A stretch of 41,580 bases of DNA. Source: Vicinamibacteria bacterium (GTDB lineage: Bacteria > Acidobacteriota > Vicinamibacteria > Vicinamibacterales > UBA2999). The DNA lies in contig JAICQE010000013.1 in NCBI GenBank assembly GCA_025938035.1, forward strand, positions 1 through 41,580, written 5' to 3'. The notes beneath the pieces are model-generated. The model did not search any database. It had not been told where the DNA came from and worked only from the letters and a program-made list of their open reading frames with translations. Below, piece by piece: positions 1 through 7,244 of the stretch. Position numbers and translations under genes: made by a program. The stretch's first letter is position 1. Every line of letters begins with the position of its first letter.

Positions 1-96
1 CTCTCGTACATCGCGGCTGTCGGCATGCTTCGCACGCCGACCAATCGAACGGCGGCGTCTCCGTGCGTCCTCCGTTTCTCCGTGGCTCCGTGTTAA
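1..96 (+). CDS. possible 3' end of an upstream gene (partial)
   Basis: The first frame is open from the window edge to a TAA at 94-96 and would encode about 31 residues. No family can be recognised from so short a tail. The last dozen codons are read from the CTCCGTK tract that begins at 59, so the stop codon and C-terminus would come from that tract. It could equally be non-coding. Confidence 0.25.
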   Translation, partial: LSYIAAVGMLRTPTNRTAASPCVLRFSVAPC

Positions 97-125
97 AAAC
101 CGTTTCCTCCGTCCCCTCCGCGTGC
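59..125. repeat. short-period tract, CTCCGTKK unit
   Basis: CTCCGTG at 59-65 is followed by contiguous octamers CTCCGTTT (70-77), CTCCGTGG (78-85) and CTCCGTG (86-92). After TTAAAAACC come further degenerate TCCTCCGT/CCCTCCGC copies. The tract fills the gap before the acyltransferase gene. It belongs to the short-period tracts listed elsewhere in the window, each with its own unit. Confidence 0.7.
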
Positions 126-135
126 TCGGAGGCAC

Positions 136-828
136 GTGGCTGACATCCAGGACCGCACCGTTCACGCCGTTCACGGCCGGCGTGCCGTCGAGCCGGACCC
201 GCCGTTCGAGCGGGAGCTGTCCGAGGCCATGCGCTCCCGGTATGAACCGCGGGCGCTGCTCGAACTGTACGGACGATTCACGTACGGCGAGGGCGAGTTC
301 GACGCTATGATGCGCCGCGCCATCTGCCGGGCGATGACGCGGAGCTTCGGCGACGGGGTGCACGTCGGCCGCGGCGTCCTCTGGCGTCACCCTGAAACGT
401 TCGACGTCGGCTCAGGTGTCTTTATTGGCGATCAGGCGGTGCTGCAGGGGCGTTTCGACGGCAGTTGTGCGATACACGATCGGGTGTGGATCGGGCCGCA
501 AAGCTATTTCGATGCGCGCGACCTGGTCATCGAGGAATATGTTGGGTGGGGACCGGGGGCCCGGGTGCTTGGTTCGACGCACACCGGGATCCCGGCCGAC
601 GTCCCGATCATTCAGACCGATCTCACGATCAGCCCCGTGCGTATCGGTGCGTGGTCGGACATCGGCGTGAATGCGGTGGTGCTGCCGGGCGTGCACGTCG
701 GCAAGGGCGCGATTGTCGGCGCGGGTGCGGTGGTGACCACCGACGTCGAGCCGTTTACGATCGTCGCCGGGGTGCCGGCGAGGTTTCTACGTCGGCGCGA
801 AGGTGCTCCTGAAGCGGAGAAGGTGTGA
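136..828 (+). CDS. hexapeptide-repeat acyltransferase (left-handed beta-helix)
   Basis: A 230-residue protein predicted to transfer an acetyl or other acyl group to a sugar, probably from acyl-CoA in the cytoplasm. Residues about 95-220 show the loose [IV]-G-x-x-x-x hexapeptide periodicity of the maltose/galactoside O-acetyltransferase class, ending in the usual GVPAR tail. A GSTHTG segment carries a His in a position like the catalytic one. The N-terminal 70 residues are not a standard Mac domain. Start is GTG at 136 with GGAGG at 128-132. The stop overlaps the next gene's GTG by 4 nt, so the two are translationally coupled. Position at the head of a polysaccharide operon suggests modification of a repeat-unit sugar. 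The exact acceptor cannot be told. Confidence 0.85.
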   Translation: MADIQDRTVHAVHGRRAVEPDPPFERELSEAMRSRYEPRALLELYGRFTYGEGEFDAMMRRAICRAMTRSFGDGVHVGRGVLWRHPETFDVGSGVFIGDQAVLQGRFDGSCAIHDRVWIGPQSYFDARDLVIEEYVGWGPGARVLGSTHTGIPADVPIIQTDLTISPVRIGAWSDIGVNAVVLPGVHVGKGAIVGAGAVVTTDVEPFTIVAGVPARFLRRREGAPEAEKV

Positions 829-1793
829 GAATCGACGACTCGACAATCGTGGTCACTGGCGGCGCCGGTCTGATTGGATCAACGACCGTCGACCAGCTGC
901 TGCGCCTGCATGCGCCTCGGCGCATCGTCATCTTCGACGACTTCTCGCGCGGCACCCGCGCGAATCTCGCCACTTCCGCCACGGACGCACGCCTGGAGAT
1001 TGTGGAAGGGGACATCAGGGACCGTGACGCCGTCGCGCGTGTGGTCGAAGGCGCTGACGCGCTGATTCACATGGCGGCGCTTCGCATTACGGCCTGTGCG
1101 GCGGATCCACGCGCAGCATTCGACGTCATGTGCACGGGGTCGTTCAACGTCGTCGAAGCGGCGCACCAGGCAGGAGTCCAGAAAATCGTCGCCGCATCGA
1201 CCGCTTCGGTTTACGGCCTCGCCGACACGTTTCCCACCGGCGAGACGCATCACCCATACGGCAACCGGACGTGGTACGGCGCGGCCAAGCTCATGCTCGA
1301 AGGCCTGCTGCGCTCGTTCAACGACATGTACGGCTTGCCGTATGTGGCGCTGCGCTACTTCAACGTCTACGGTCCGCGCATGGACATCGACGGCAAGTAC
1401 ACCGAAGTGCTCATCCGCTGGATGGAGCGGCTCGATGCCGGCCAGCCGCCGCTGATTTACGGTGACGGCAGCCAGACGATGGATTTTGTCTACGTCGATG
1501 ATGCGGCGCGGGCGACCATCCTGGCGCTGGCCTCGAATGTCTCCGATGAGGTCTTCAACGTCGCCAGCGGTGTCGAGACAAGCCTCAACGAGCTCGCGGC
1601 CGCACTGTCGCATGTCATGAACGTGCGGCGCGCGTCCGAGCACGCGCTCGCGCGCACGGTGAATGCGGTGACGCGCCGCCTGGCGGCGACGGAACGGGCC
1701 GAGCGGATGCTCGGGTTCACGGCGGCGGTGTCGCTCGAGGAAGGCCTGGCCCGGCTGGTCGAATGGTGGCGCACGGAGCGCGTGCGCGTGTGA
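825..1793 (+). CDS. NAD-dependent nucleotide-sugar epimerase/dehydratase (extended SDR)
   Basis: A 322-residue extended short-chain dehydrogenase. The Rossmann loop TGGAGLIGS lies at residues 11-19 and the catalytic YGAAK (Y151, K155) is present, with the AASTASVYG strand before it. Members interconvert NDP-hexoses at C4 or C5. The sequence is closest in style to UDP-glucose 4-epimerase-like proteins of O-antigen loci, but the substrate is not determinable here. It starts at GTG 825, overlapping the acyltransferase stop by 4 nt, and ends by overlapping the aminotransferase start by 4 nt. This places it in one transcript with an acyltransferase and an aminotransferase, a set often used to make acylated amino sugars. 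Confidence 0.88.
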   Translation: MRIDDSTIVVTGGAGLIGSTTVDQLLRLHAPRRIVIFDDFSRGTRANLATSATDARLEIVEGDIRDRDAVARVVEGADALIHMAALRITACAADPRAAFDVMCTGSFNVVEAAHQAGVQKIVAASTASVYGLADTFPTGETHHPYGNRTWYGAAKLMLEGLLRSFNDMYGLPYVALRYFNVYGPRMDIDGKYTEVLIRWMERLDAGQPPLIYGDGSQTMDFVYVDDAARATILALASNVSDEVFNVASGVETSLNELAAALSHVMNVRRASEHALARTVNAVTRRLAATERAERMLGFTAAVSLEEGLARLVEWWRTERVRV

Positions 1794-2962
1794 CCGCGGT
1801 CCGCACGCTGATTCCCGTTGCCAGGCCGGCGCTCGGAGAGCGCGAGGCCGACGCAGCGCGGCGTGCGATTCTCTCCGGCTGGGTGTCGCAGGGGCCGGAG
1901 GTCGCGGCGTTCGAACAGGAGTTTGCCGCCGCGGTGGACGCGTCCCATGCCTGCGCGGTATCGAGCTGCACCACCGCACTCCATCTCGCCCTCGTCGCGT
2001 TGGGCGTCGGCCCGGGAGACGAAGTCGTCACGGTGAGCCATTCGTTCATCGCCACGGCCAACGCCATCCGGTACTGCGGCGCCACGCCGGTGTTCGTCGA
2101 TGTCGAGCTCGACACGTTCAATATGGACGTATCGCAGCTCGAGGCCGCCATCAGTCCACGGACCAGGGCGATCCTGGCCGTGCACCAGCTGGGAATGCCC
2201 TGCGATCTGCAGGCGATCACCGGCATCGCCCGCCGGCATAGCCTGCCCGTCATCGAGGATGCCGCCTGCGCCATTGGCAGCGAGATCCGTTGGGACGACG
2301 CATGGCAGCCGATCGGACGGCCCCACGGAGACATCGCCTGTTTTTCCTTTCATCCCCGCAAGCTGCTGTCGACGGGCGATGGCGGCATGCTGACGACACG
2401 CAGCGAGGAGCTCGATCGGCGTTTTCGTCTGCTGCGGCAGCACGGGATGAGCGTCCCCGATACGGTGCGGCATCAGGCGTCCCAGGTCACGTTCGAGGAC
2501 TACCTGATGGTTGGCTTCAACTACCGGATGACCGATATTCAGGGCGCCATTGGACGCGAGCAGATCAAGCGGCTGCCGTCGCTCGTGGCCCGGCGGCGTG
2601 AACGGGCGGCCCGGTATCACGCCGCATTCCGGACGGTCGCCGGCGTGAACGCGCCCGTCGAACCGCAGTGGGCTCGCAGCAACTGGCAAAGCTATGCGGT
2701 CCGCGTGGCCCGTGGCCGCCAGCGCCCGATCATGCAGGCGCTGCTCGACGAGGGGATCTCGACGCGCCGCGGCGTCATGAACGCGCACCGGGAGCAGGCG
2801 TATCCGGCAGGCACCTGGCGCGTTGCTTCGGGGCACGGTCTCGAACGAAGTGAAGAAGCGCAGGACACGGCGATCGTGCTGCCGCTCTTCCACGACCTCG
2901 ACGAAGCGGATCAGAACAGGGTGATCGACGCCGTCACGAAAGCCGTGTCAGCACACGCGTGA
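1790..2962 (+). CDS. DegT/DnrJ/EryC1-family sugar aminotransferase
   Basis: A PLP-dependent aminotransferase of 390 residues that would add an amino group to a keto nucleotide sugar. The PLP lysine is K191 in SFHPRKLLSTGDGG, and the pyridine-nitrogen aspartate is D157 in VIEDAA. I chose GTG at 1790, which overlaps the previous stop by 4 nt as elsewhere in this operon; the frame is open further upstream from 1763. C-terminally it overlaps the GT2 gene by 4 nt (GTGA). Together with the preceding epimerase and hexapeptide acyltransferase it could build an N-acylated amino sugar. The substrate is unknown. Confidence 0.92.
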   Translation: MTAVRTLIPVARPALGEREADAARRAILSGWVSQGPEVAAFEQEFAAAVDASHACAVSSCTTALHLALVALGVGPGDEVVTVSHSFIATANAIRYCGATPVFVDVELDTFNMDVSQLEAAISPRTRAILAVHQLGMPCDLQAITGIARRHSLPVIEDAACAIGSEIRWDDAWQPIGRPHGDIACFSFHPRKLLSTGDGGMLTTRSEELDRRFRLLRQHGMSVPDTVRHQASQVTFEDYLMVGFNYRMTDIQGAIGREQIKRLPSLVARRRERAARYHAAFRTVAGVNAPVEPQWARSNWQSYAVRVARGRQRPIMQALLDEGISTRRGVMNAHREQAYPAGTWRVASGHGLERSEEAQDTAIVLPLFHDLDEADQNRVIDAVTKAVSAHA

Positions 2963-3894
2963 TTTCCATCGTCACGCCGGCGTTCAACGAAGCCGGAAAC
3001 CTGCAGCGCCTTCATGCCCGCATCGCCGAAACGATGGCCGCGCTCGGGGTTGACTGGGAGTGGATCGTCGTTGACGACCATTCCCGCGACGACACGTTCG
3101 CGGTGATCCAGGGTCTGTCATCCACCGATCCACGTATCCGCGGCGTCCGGCTGGCGCGAAACAGCGGGTCACACGTCGCGATCGCGTGCGGCCTGCGTCT
3201 CACCAGCGGCGATGCCGTGGTGATGATGGCGTCGGACCTTCAGGATCCACCCGAGACGATTGCGGCGATGCTCGAGCGGTGGCGCCGCGGCGCCCAGATC
3301 GTCTGGGCCGTCCGCCGCGCGCGGCCGGGCGACCAGTCGCACGCCCGATTCGCCGCGGCCTATTACTGGATCGTCCGCCACGTCGTCGGGCTCCGCGACA
3401 TGCCGGCGAAGGGCACGGACTTCTTTCTCGCCGATCGCCGCGTCGTCGACGCGTTCCGCGCGTTCCCGGAGCGGACCACGAGCCTCTTCAATCACCTGAC
3501 GTGGATGGGATTCAAGCAGGAGTACGTCGAGTACGAGAAGCAGCCGCGTACGGCTGGAGCGTCCGGATGGACGCTGTCGCGGAAGATTCGGCTGGTCATC
3601 GACTCCGTGACGGCATTTTCCAACGCGCCGCTGCGATGGTGCGCGTATTTCGGCGCCGCGATGCTGGCCGTGGCGGCGGTGTTGACCGTCGTCGGCGTTC
3701 GGCTGCTGCCGGAGCTCGGCGGCGGGCTGCTGCTCGTGCTGGCGGTGCTCTTCGGCCTGTCGGGAGTGCAGATGCTTGCGCTGGCGATCGTCGGCGAGTA
3801 CGTCTGGAGCGCGCTCGCCGAGGCGAGGCGCCGCCCGCAGTTCGTCATCGAGGCCGCCACGTCGGACGACGTGCTGGCGATGACGGTAAAATAG
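2959..3894 (+). CDS. family 2 glycosyltransferase, GtrB/DPM1 type, membrane-anchored
   Basis: A 311-residue GT-A glycosyltransferase beginning MISIVTPAFNEAGN. D39/D40 and the DLQDPP motif (93-98) fit the nucleotide-sugar site of polyprenyl-phosphate sugar transferases. Two hydrophobic helices at about residues 220-275 are the usual C-terminal anchor. Members of this type move a sugar from NDP-sugar to undecaprenyl phosphate on the inner membrane face, for later O-antigen or lipid A modification. Start is GTG 2959 with a 4-nt overlap to the aminotransferase. The last codons also contain a TAAAAT hexamer (3887-3892) that may be the promoter of the next gene. Confidence 0.9.
   Translation: MISIVTPAFNEAGNLQRLHARIAETMAALGVDWEWIVVDDHSRDDTFAVIQGLSSTDPRIRGVRLARNSGSHVAIACGLRLTSGDAVVMMASDLQDPPETIAAMLERWRRGAQIVWAVRRARPGDQSHARFAAAYYWIVRHVVGLRDMPAKGTDFFLADRRVVDAFRAFPERTTSLFNHLTWMGFKQEYVEYEKQPRTAGASGWTLSRKIRLVIDSVTAFSNAPLRWCAYFGAAMLAVAAVLTVVGVRLLPELGGGLLLVLAVLFGLSGVQMLALAIVGEYVWSALAEARRRPQFVIEAATSDDVLAMTVK
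3887..3892 (+). promoter_or_regulatory. candidate -10 element TAAAAT for the gene at 3931
   Basis: TAAAAT overlaps the stop codon of the GT2 gene and stands about 38 nt before the next ATG. No good -35 hexamer is visible. The gap that follows holds CCCAGGACT and CCCAGGAAC (3902-3919), a 9-nt period repeated twice. Confidence 0.35.
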
Positions 3895-3930
3895 CCATTT
3901 CCCCAGGACTCCCAGGAACAGACCGCGCCC

Positions 3931-4854
3931 ATGATCGATTGCATCGCCGGCTACCACCTCAACCCGTGGACGTGCGGCATCGCCAAGTTCAACGCAATTC
4001 TGGCGAAGGAGCTCGACGTGCCCGTTGTCGGGCTTGCGTCGCCCGACCTGCGCAACTATGCGCGCCCCCTGCTCTCGATCAAGATGTCGGAGTTCACGGC
4101 AGACGACGCCCGCGCGCTGGCGTTGTGGGTCGATGCCAACGCCGGCCGCTTCGATCTGTTCCTGCATGCGTTCGACGGCACGCCGATCGAACAGCGGCTG
4201 CTGAAGGCGGCGGCGCACGTGTATTGCGGCAATCGCGAGCTGACGCACCAGCTGGCGCCGTCGCGCGCCGATATCGTCGAACTCTTCTGCCCGGGCACGC
4301 TGCTCAACTCGCAGCGGTTCCAGGACACCGAAGTGAAGGTGTTCACCTTCGGCATGGCGCACAAGATTCGCGTGCCGCTGTATCGGCGGCTGCGCGACCT
4401 GCTGGAAGCGACCGGAAAGAGCTACTCCGTCTACGTGTCAACGGCACTGCACGAGAACACCAGCTTCGACGGCTCGTTCGTCGTCCGCTTCGAGGAGCTG
4501 CAGTCGATCTTCGCCGGTCAGGTGTATTTCATGGGTTACCTGTCCGATACCGCCGTCTTCAACCATCTGATGGACTGCACGTTCCTCGCCGCCTTCTTCG
4601 AGAAGGGTCTGCGTGCCAACAATACGACGGTGAATGCGGCCATGGAATGCGGATGCGCGGTCATCACGAACCTCGATGAACACTCGCCGGCCGGCCTGAC
4701 GCACATGCGGAACGTGATCGACATCAACCTGTGCGACCGGCTCCCGGATTTCGAGCACGCGCAGCAGATTGGCCGGGCGGCGCGCGACATCGCGCACGGG
4801 CAGTACGGGTGGGACCGGCTCGTCAGCGAATTGCGGTCGGTGGTACGGACGTAG
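3931..4854 (+). CDS. putative glycosyltransferase-like protein, unassigned family
   Basis: A 307-residue protein with no confident family. The N-terminus (GYHLNPWTCGIAKFN) resembles the first loop of GT-B glycosyltransferases, where a glycine-rich turn contacts the donor. The later stretch AMECGCAVITNLDEHSP resembles the GT4 segment that follows the donor-binding glutamate. The usual EGFGFP motif is absent; EKGLRANNTT occupies that place. No membrane segments are seen. Start is ATG 3931, 36 nt after the GT2 stop, with AGGA at 3914-3917. Location in the cluster supports a role in glycan assembly. A non-catalytic or divergent GT-B fold is the best guess. Confidence 0.6.
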   Translation: MIDCIAGYHLNPWTCGIAKFNAILAKELDVPVVGLASPDLRNYARPLLSIKMSEFTADDARALALWVDANAGRFDLFLHAFDGTPIEQRLLKAAAHVYCGNRELTHQLAPSRADIVELFCPGTLLNSQRFQDTEVKVFTFGMAHKIRVPLYRRLRDLLEATGKSYSVYVSTALHENTSFDGSFVVRFEELQSIFAGQVYFMGYLSDTAVFNHLMDCTFLAAFFEKGLRANNTTVNAAMECGCAVITNLDEHSPAGLTHMRNVIDINLCDRLPDFEHAQQIGRAARDIAHGQYGWDRLVSELRSVVRT

Positions 4855-4888
4855 GCATGAATCCGCAGCCGGGACTCCACACAGGTTC

Positions 4889-6394
4889 ATGATCATCACC
4901 AAAGACGCACGCCGGCGCGCCGTCGATCTCTCGACGATTCCAACCGTCGTCCTCAATTCGATAGGCGGTGAGGAGGGGCCGGCGGCCGACGGACGCACCT
5001 TCGCGAAGGTGAATCCGGCCACCGGCCAGGAAATCTGCCGCGTGGTACGTTCCGGCGCGGCGGACGTGTCGCGGGCGGTCGACATCGCCAAGCGGGCGCA
5101 GCCCGGGTGGGCGGCACTGACGGCCGTGAAGCGCGGCGACATCCTGCGGCAGATTGCCCTCCTCATGCGGGAGCGGCGCGAGGCACTCGCCGAACTGGTC
5201 GCGCTCGAGACGGGGAAGTCGAAGAAGGACGCGCTCGGCGAGACCGATGCGGCCATCGAGATGGGCTTCTTCGTCGCGGGTGAGGGTCGTCGCTTCTACG
5301 GCCAGACCACCACCAGCGCGGTTCCGAACAAGGCGGCCATGGTCGTCCGGCAGCCGCTTGGAGTCGCCGGATTGATCATCGCGGCGAACACGCCGATCGC
5401 GAATGTCGCCTGGAAGGCGTTTCCGGCATTGCTGTGCGGCAACTCGGCGATTCTCAAGGCTGCGGAGGACACGCCGCTGTCGGCCTGGGCGTTCGCCCAG
5501 CTCGCCCGCGAGGCGGGTGTGCCGGAAGGCGTTTACACGACGATTCACGGGCTCGGGCCGGAGGCCGGCGCGCCGCTCGTCGAGCACCCGGACGTCGCGG
5601 TCGTCAGCTTCACCGGCTCGTGTGAGGTGGGGCGCTGGATCGCCGAAACAGCAGGCAGGCGGCTCGCCAAGACGTGCCTCGAACTGGGCGGCAAGAATCC
5701 GTTGATCGTGTGTGACGACGCCGATCTGACGAATGCGGTGACGTGGGCGATTGGCTCGGCGTTCAGCAACGCGGGGCAGCGGTGCGCGGCGGGCAGCCGG
5801 CTGATTGTGTTCGACGGCGTCTACGACCGGTTCCGGGCGATGCTCGTGGAGGCCACGGAACGTGTGAAGGTCGGGACCAGCGACGCCGATGATTACGGTC
5901 CGGTCATCAATCACGAGCAGATGACGAACATGCTGTCGGCAGTGGATCGTGCGAAGGCGGCCGGCGCGTCGGTGCTGACCGGGGGGCACCGCTTGACCGG
6001 GAGCGGCTACGGCGACGGCTACTTCGTGGCGCCGACGATCCTCGAGCACGTCGGCCCGAACGACGAGATTTCGCGCAGCGAGCTGTTCGGCCCGATTACG
6101 TGCCTCTATCGCGTGAAGACCTTCGACGAGGCGATCGCCCTCGCGAACGACTCGCCGTTTGGACTGACGGCGTCGATCCACACGCAGAACATCAACCGCG
6201 CGATGACGTTTCTCGGTCGCGTCCAGGCCGGCGTCGCCGTCGTCAACGGCGGCACCTACGGCAGCGAGCCGCACCTGCCGTTTGGCGGCCTGCGGCAGTC
6301 CGGCAACGGCTGGCGCGAAGCCGGGACACAGGCGCTGGACGTGTACTCGGACCTGAAAACCATCTATATCAATCACAACCCGGATGCTGTCTGA
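4889..6394 (+). CDS. NAD(P)-dependent aldehyde dehydrogenase
   Basis: A 501-residue aldehyde dehydrogenase. The catalytic glutamate is E265 (LELGGKNP), the catalytic cysteine is C299 (SNAGQRCAAGSR), and the cofactor loop FTGS is at 241-244. The oxyanion asparagine is N167 (AANTPIAN), so all catalytic residues are present. Length is normal. I chose ATG 4889 because family homology begins near VNPATG at residue 41; the frame is open upstream to 4769 but overlaps the previous gene. The gene sits inside a polysaccharide operon, next to a cytidylyltransferase and a transketolase, so it may oxidise a sugar aldehyde to a sugar acid. That role is inference; semialdehyde or betaine-aldehyde activity is equally possible from sequence alone. 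Confidence 0.92.
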   Translation: MIITKDARRRAVDLSTIPTVVLNSIGGEEGPAADGRTFAKVNPATGQEICRVVRSGAADVSRAVDIAKRAQPGWAALTAVKRGDILRQIALLMRERREALAELVALETGKSKKDALGETDAAIEMGFFVAGEGRRFYGQTTTSAVPNKAAMVVRQPLGVAGLIIAANTPIANVAWKAFPALLCGNSAILKAAEDTPLSAWAFAQLAREAGVPEGVYTTIHGLGPEAGAPLVEHPDVAVVSFTGSCEVGRWIAETAGRRLAKTCLELGGKNPLIVCDDADLTNAVTWAIGSAFSNAGQRCAAGSRLIVFDGVYDRFRAMLVEATERVKVGTSDADDYGPVINHEQMTNMLSAVDRAKAAGASVLTGGHRLTGSGYGDGYFVAPTILEHVGPNDEISRSELFGPITCLYRVKTFDEAIALANDSPFGLTASIHTQNINRAMTFLGRVQAGVAVVNGGTYGSEPHLPFGGLRQSGNGWREAGTQALDVYSDLKTIYINHNPDAV

Positions 6395-6419
6395 CCGCGG
6401 CCGTTCACGCTTCCACGTG

Positions 6420-6447
6420 CCCGGTTCCCGGTTCGTGTTCAGGTTCG
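6420..6447. repeat. short-period tract, CCCGGTT unit
   Basis: Two exact CCCGGTT heptamers (6420-6426 and 6427-6433) are followed by degenerate units CGTGTTC and AGGTTCG. The tract sits in the 85-nt gap between the aldehyde dehydrogenase and cytidylyltransferase genes. Confidence 0.5.
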
Positions 6448-6479
6448 GTGCTGCGTTCATCGTGCGGAGCCTGTAGTTC

Positions 6480-7238
6480 ATGCCATCGCCATCGGTCGTC
6501 GCACTGATTCCTGCGCGCCATGGTTCGAAACGAGTTCCGGGCAAGAACGTCCGGCTCCTCGCCGGCCATCCGGCGATTGCGTACACGATCGCACCCGCAC
6601 TCGAGAGCGGCGTGTTCGCCTCGGTGATTGTCTCGACGGACTCGGAGGAGGTTGCCGCCATCGCCCGACACTACGGCGCCGAGGTGCCGTTCCTGCGTCC
6701 GGCGGCGTTCTCCGGCGACACCTCGCCGGACATCGAATGGGTGGAGCACACGCTGTCCGAGCTGAAGCGGATGGGACGCACCTGGGACTGTTTCAGCCTG
6801 CTGCGGCCGACCAGCCCCTTCCGGTCCGCCGACACGATCCGGCGCGCGTGGGCGCTGTTTCTCGCCCGGGACGGCGTCGATTCACTGCGCGCGATTGAGA
6901 AATGTGCGCAGCATCCCGGGAAGATGTGGGTGATCCGCGGCGATCGCATGTTCCCGCTGCTGCCGTTCGGTGGGACTCAGCCGTGGCACAGCACGCCGTA
7001 TCAGGCGCTGCCGCCGGTCTACGTGCAGAATGCGTCGCTCGAGATCGCGTGGAGCCGCGTGGTGTTCGACAGCCGCTCGATCGCCGGCGACGTGATGATC
7101 CCGTTCATCACCGAAGGACACGAAGGGTTCGACATCAACGATCCGCACGACTGGATGATTGCCGAGCGGTTGATTGCGGACGGAGCGGTCCAGCTTCCGC
7201 CTGTTCGTCAGGCGCCGTACGCGGCGGTCAGCACATAG
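6480..7238 (+). CDS. acylneuraminate (CMP-sugar) cytidylyltransferase family protein
   Basis: A 252-residue nucleotidyltransferase with the signature ALIPARHGSKRVPGKN at residues 8-23, the CTP-binding loop of NeuA/PseF/LegF/KdsB-type enzymes. It would couple CTP to an acidic sugar (sialic, legionaminic, pseudaminic or a related ulosonic acid), giving a CMP-sugar donor. The family-typical aspartates appear as STDSEE. It starts at ATG 6480 with GGAG at 6466-6469 and is followed 6 nt later by the transketolase. No NeuB-type synthase, the usual partner, is present in the window. The activated sugar may therefore not be a classical nonulosonate, or the synthase may lie outside. Confidence 0.87.
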   Translation: MPSPSVVALIPARHGSKRVPGKNVRLLAGHPAIAYTIAPALESGVFASVIVSTDSEEVAAIARHYGAEVPFLRPAAFSGDTSPDIEWVEHTLSELKRMGRTWDCFSLLRPTSPFRSADTIRRAWALFLARDGVDSLRAIEKCAQHPGKMWVIRGDRMFPLLPFGGTQPWHSTPYQALPPVYVQNASLEIAWSRVVFDSRSIAGDVMIPFITEGHEGFDINDPHDWMIAERLIADGAVQLPPVRQAPYAAVST

Positions 7239-7244
7239 ACATGC

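Noticed and set aside
1490..2893. Long minus-strand frames over the epimerase and aminotransferase genes
   Set aside because: Same codon-bias artefact; no domain seen and they cross real gene borders.
4823..6661. A 612-residue minus-strand reading frame across the aldehyde dehydrogenase
   Set aside because: High-GC shadow of a gene with all catalytic residues on the other strand; the minus-strand product is Arg/His-rich with no family features.
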